The position numbers and the translations under genes were made by a program. The notes below the pieces were generated by a model that was not told the DNA's origin, made no database searches, and saw only the letters and a list, made by a program, of their open reading frames with translations. From Jannaschia sp. M317 (GTDB lineage Bacteria; Pseudomonadota; Alphaproteobacteria; Rhodobacterales; Rhodobacteraceae), in assembly GCF_025141175.1 (NCBI RefSeq), contig NZ_CP081155.1:344001-408000 (forward strand): a DNA stretch of 64,000 nucleotides, in the 5' to 3' direction. Within the stretch, counting starts at the first letter, position 1, and every line of letters starts with the position of its first letter. Below are positions 63,489 through 64,000 of the stretch, one piece after another.

Positions 63489-64000
63489 ATGATCGAACTC
63501 GGACAGACCCCCGCCGCCCCTGCCGCCGACCTGATCCGCGACGTGACCGAGGCCGATTTCATGGCCGAGGTCGTCGAGGTCAGCCAAACCACCCCCGTGA
63601 TCGTCGATTTCTGGGCCCCCTGGTGCGGCCCCTGCAAAACGCTGGGCCCCCAGTTGGAGGCCGCCGTGACCGCCGCGGGCGGCAAGGTGCGCATGGCCAA
63701 GGTCGACGTCGACCAGAACCAGCAGATCGCCGCGCAGTTGCGCATCCAGTCGATCCCGACGGTCTATGCCTTCTGGCAGGGCCAACCGGTCGATGGCTTT
63801 CAGGGCGCGGTCAGCCAGGGCGAGGTGCAGGACTTCGTCAAACGTGTCGCCGCGCTCAACACCTCCGAGGCGGATGGCCTGGCCGAAGCCGTCGCCGCTG
63901 CCGAGGAAATGCTGGAGGCAGGGGCCGCCGTGGACGCCGCCCAGACCTTTGCCGCCATCCTCGAAGAGGAGCCGGAGAACGCCGCCGCCTATGGCGGGCT
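63489..64000 (+). CDS. Thioredoxin domain protein, CnoX-like (partial, cut by window end)
   Basis: The visible 170 residues begin with a leader (MIELGQTPAAPAADLIRDV), then a thioredoxin domain with the active site WAPWCGPCK at about residues 46-54 and RIQSIPTVYAF, then a helical stretch (residues about 125-170, rich in Ala/Glu) that starts a TPR-like region. This is the layout of CnoX (YbbN), a thioredoxin-fold chaperone linked to GroEL. Whether it keeps the CXXC redox activity depends on the intact Cys pair seen here. The C-terminus is outside the window. Confidence 0.88.
   Translation, partial: MIELGQTPAAPAADLIRDVTEADFMAEVVEVSQTTPVIVDFWAPWCGPCKTLGPQLEAAVTAAGGKVRMAKVDVDQNQQIAAQLRIQSIPTVYAFWQGQPVDGFQGAVSQGEVQDFVKRVAALNTSEADGLAEAVAAAEEMLEAGAAVDAAQTFAAILEEEPENAAAYGG

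Overview
This is a GC-rich chromosomal window that looks like a member of the Rhodobacteraceae/Roseobacter group (Alphaproteobacteria). The main reasons are the petP-petR regulators next to ilvE, the block HDAC-like/xseB/ispA/dxs, the order DUF3576-leuS-lptE-holA, DUF1285, DUF2794 and DUF3576 proteins, a small Ala/Asp-rich porin, and two dispersed intergenic repeat families. Genes are tightly packed, with many ATGA/GTGA stop-start overlaps. I saw no phage, insertion sequence, CRISPR array, rRNA or tRNA gene.

Layout. 1-6.2 kb: MoxR ATPase with a DUF58 partner (cut by the window edge), DUF1285, DUF2798, rluE, a membrane protein and polA. 6.3-9.6 kb: a BciB/F420-dehydrogenase-like iron-sulfur protein, an MFS transporter and a GNAT enzyme. 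9.7-13.2 kb: asd, an exported DUF4139 protein and a LuxR-type solo regulator. 13.3-15.3 kb: a three-gene inorganic-carbon module (beta-carbonic anhydrase, SbtA-type bicarbonate permease, SbtB-like PII protein). 15.5-18.6 kb: an Hpt-like protein, an M17 aminopeptidase coupled to an NlpC/P60 hydrolase, and DUF2794. 18.9-25.1 kb: ilvE diverging from petP-petR-HDAC-xseB-ispA-dxs. The last three genes of that run belong to DNA repair and isoprenoid synthesis.

25.2-30.0 kb: an exopolysaccharide locus. YjbH and YjbF homologues plus a small exported protein point left; a nucleotide-sugar epimerase-like protein and an initiating sugar transferase point right. 30.0-35.8 kb: a NaChBac-type voltage-gated sodium channel, an RNA methyltransferase and a pair of ABC exporters. 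35.8-39.7 kb: LysE-type exporter, CCA-adding-type nucleotidyltransferase, CoA pyrophosphatase, Hsp33 and a NUDIX enzyme. 39.8-41.5 kb: a response-regulator/PP2C phosphatase diverging from an Hpt protein. 41.5-49.6 kb: ilvA, argG, an AbrB-type membrane protein, exported MsrA, an HNH protein, a flavoprotein, a class II aldolase and a GST.

49.6-54.3 kb: holA-lptE-leuS-DUF3576. 54.5-58.7 kb: porin, YggS, an L,D-transpeptidase, ribA and a CenR-like response regulator. 58.9-64 kb: two MFS proteins, DUF2461, GNAT, xth and a CnoX-type thioredoxin cut by the window end.

The window is mostly housekeeping. The most noteworthy parts are the SbtA/SbtB/carbonic anhydrase cluster in an apparent heterotroph, the minimal yjb-type polysaccharide locus, two candidate structured RNAs (about 18.73-18.85 kb and 58.75-58.83 kb), and a palindromic dispersed repeat. 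Copies of that repeat lie inside lptE and supply the 3' ends of three other genes.
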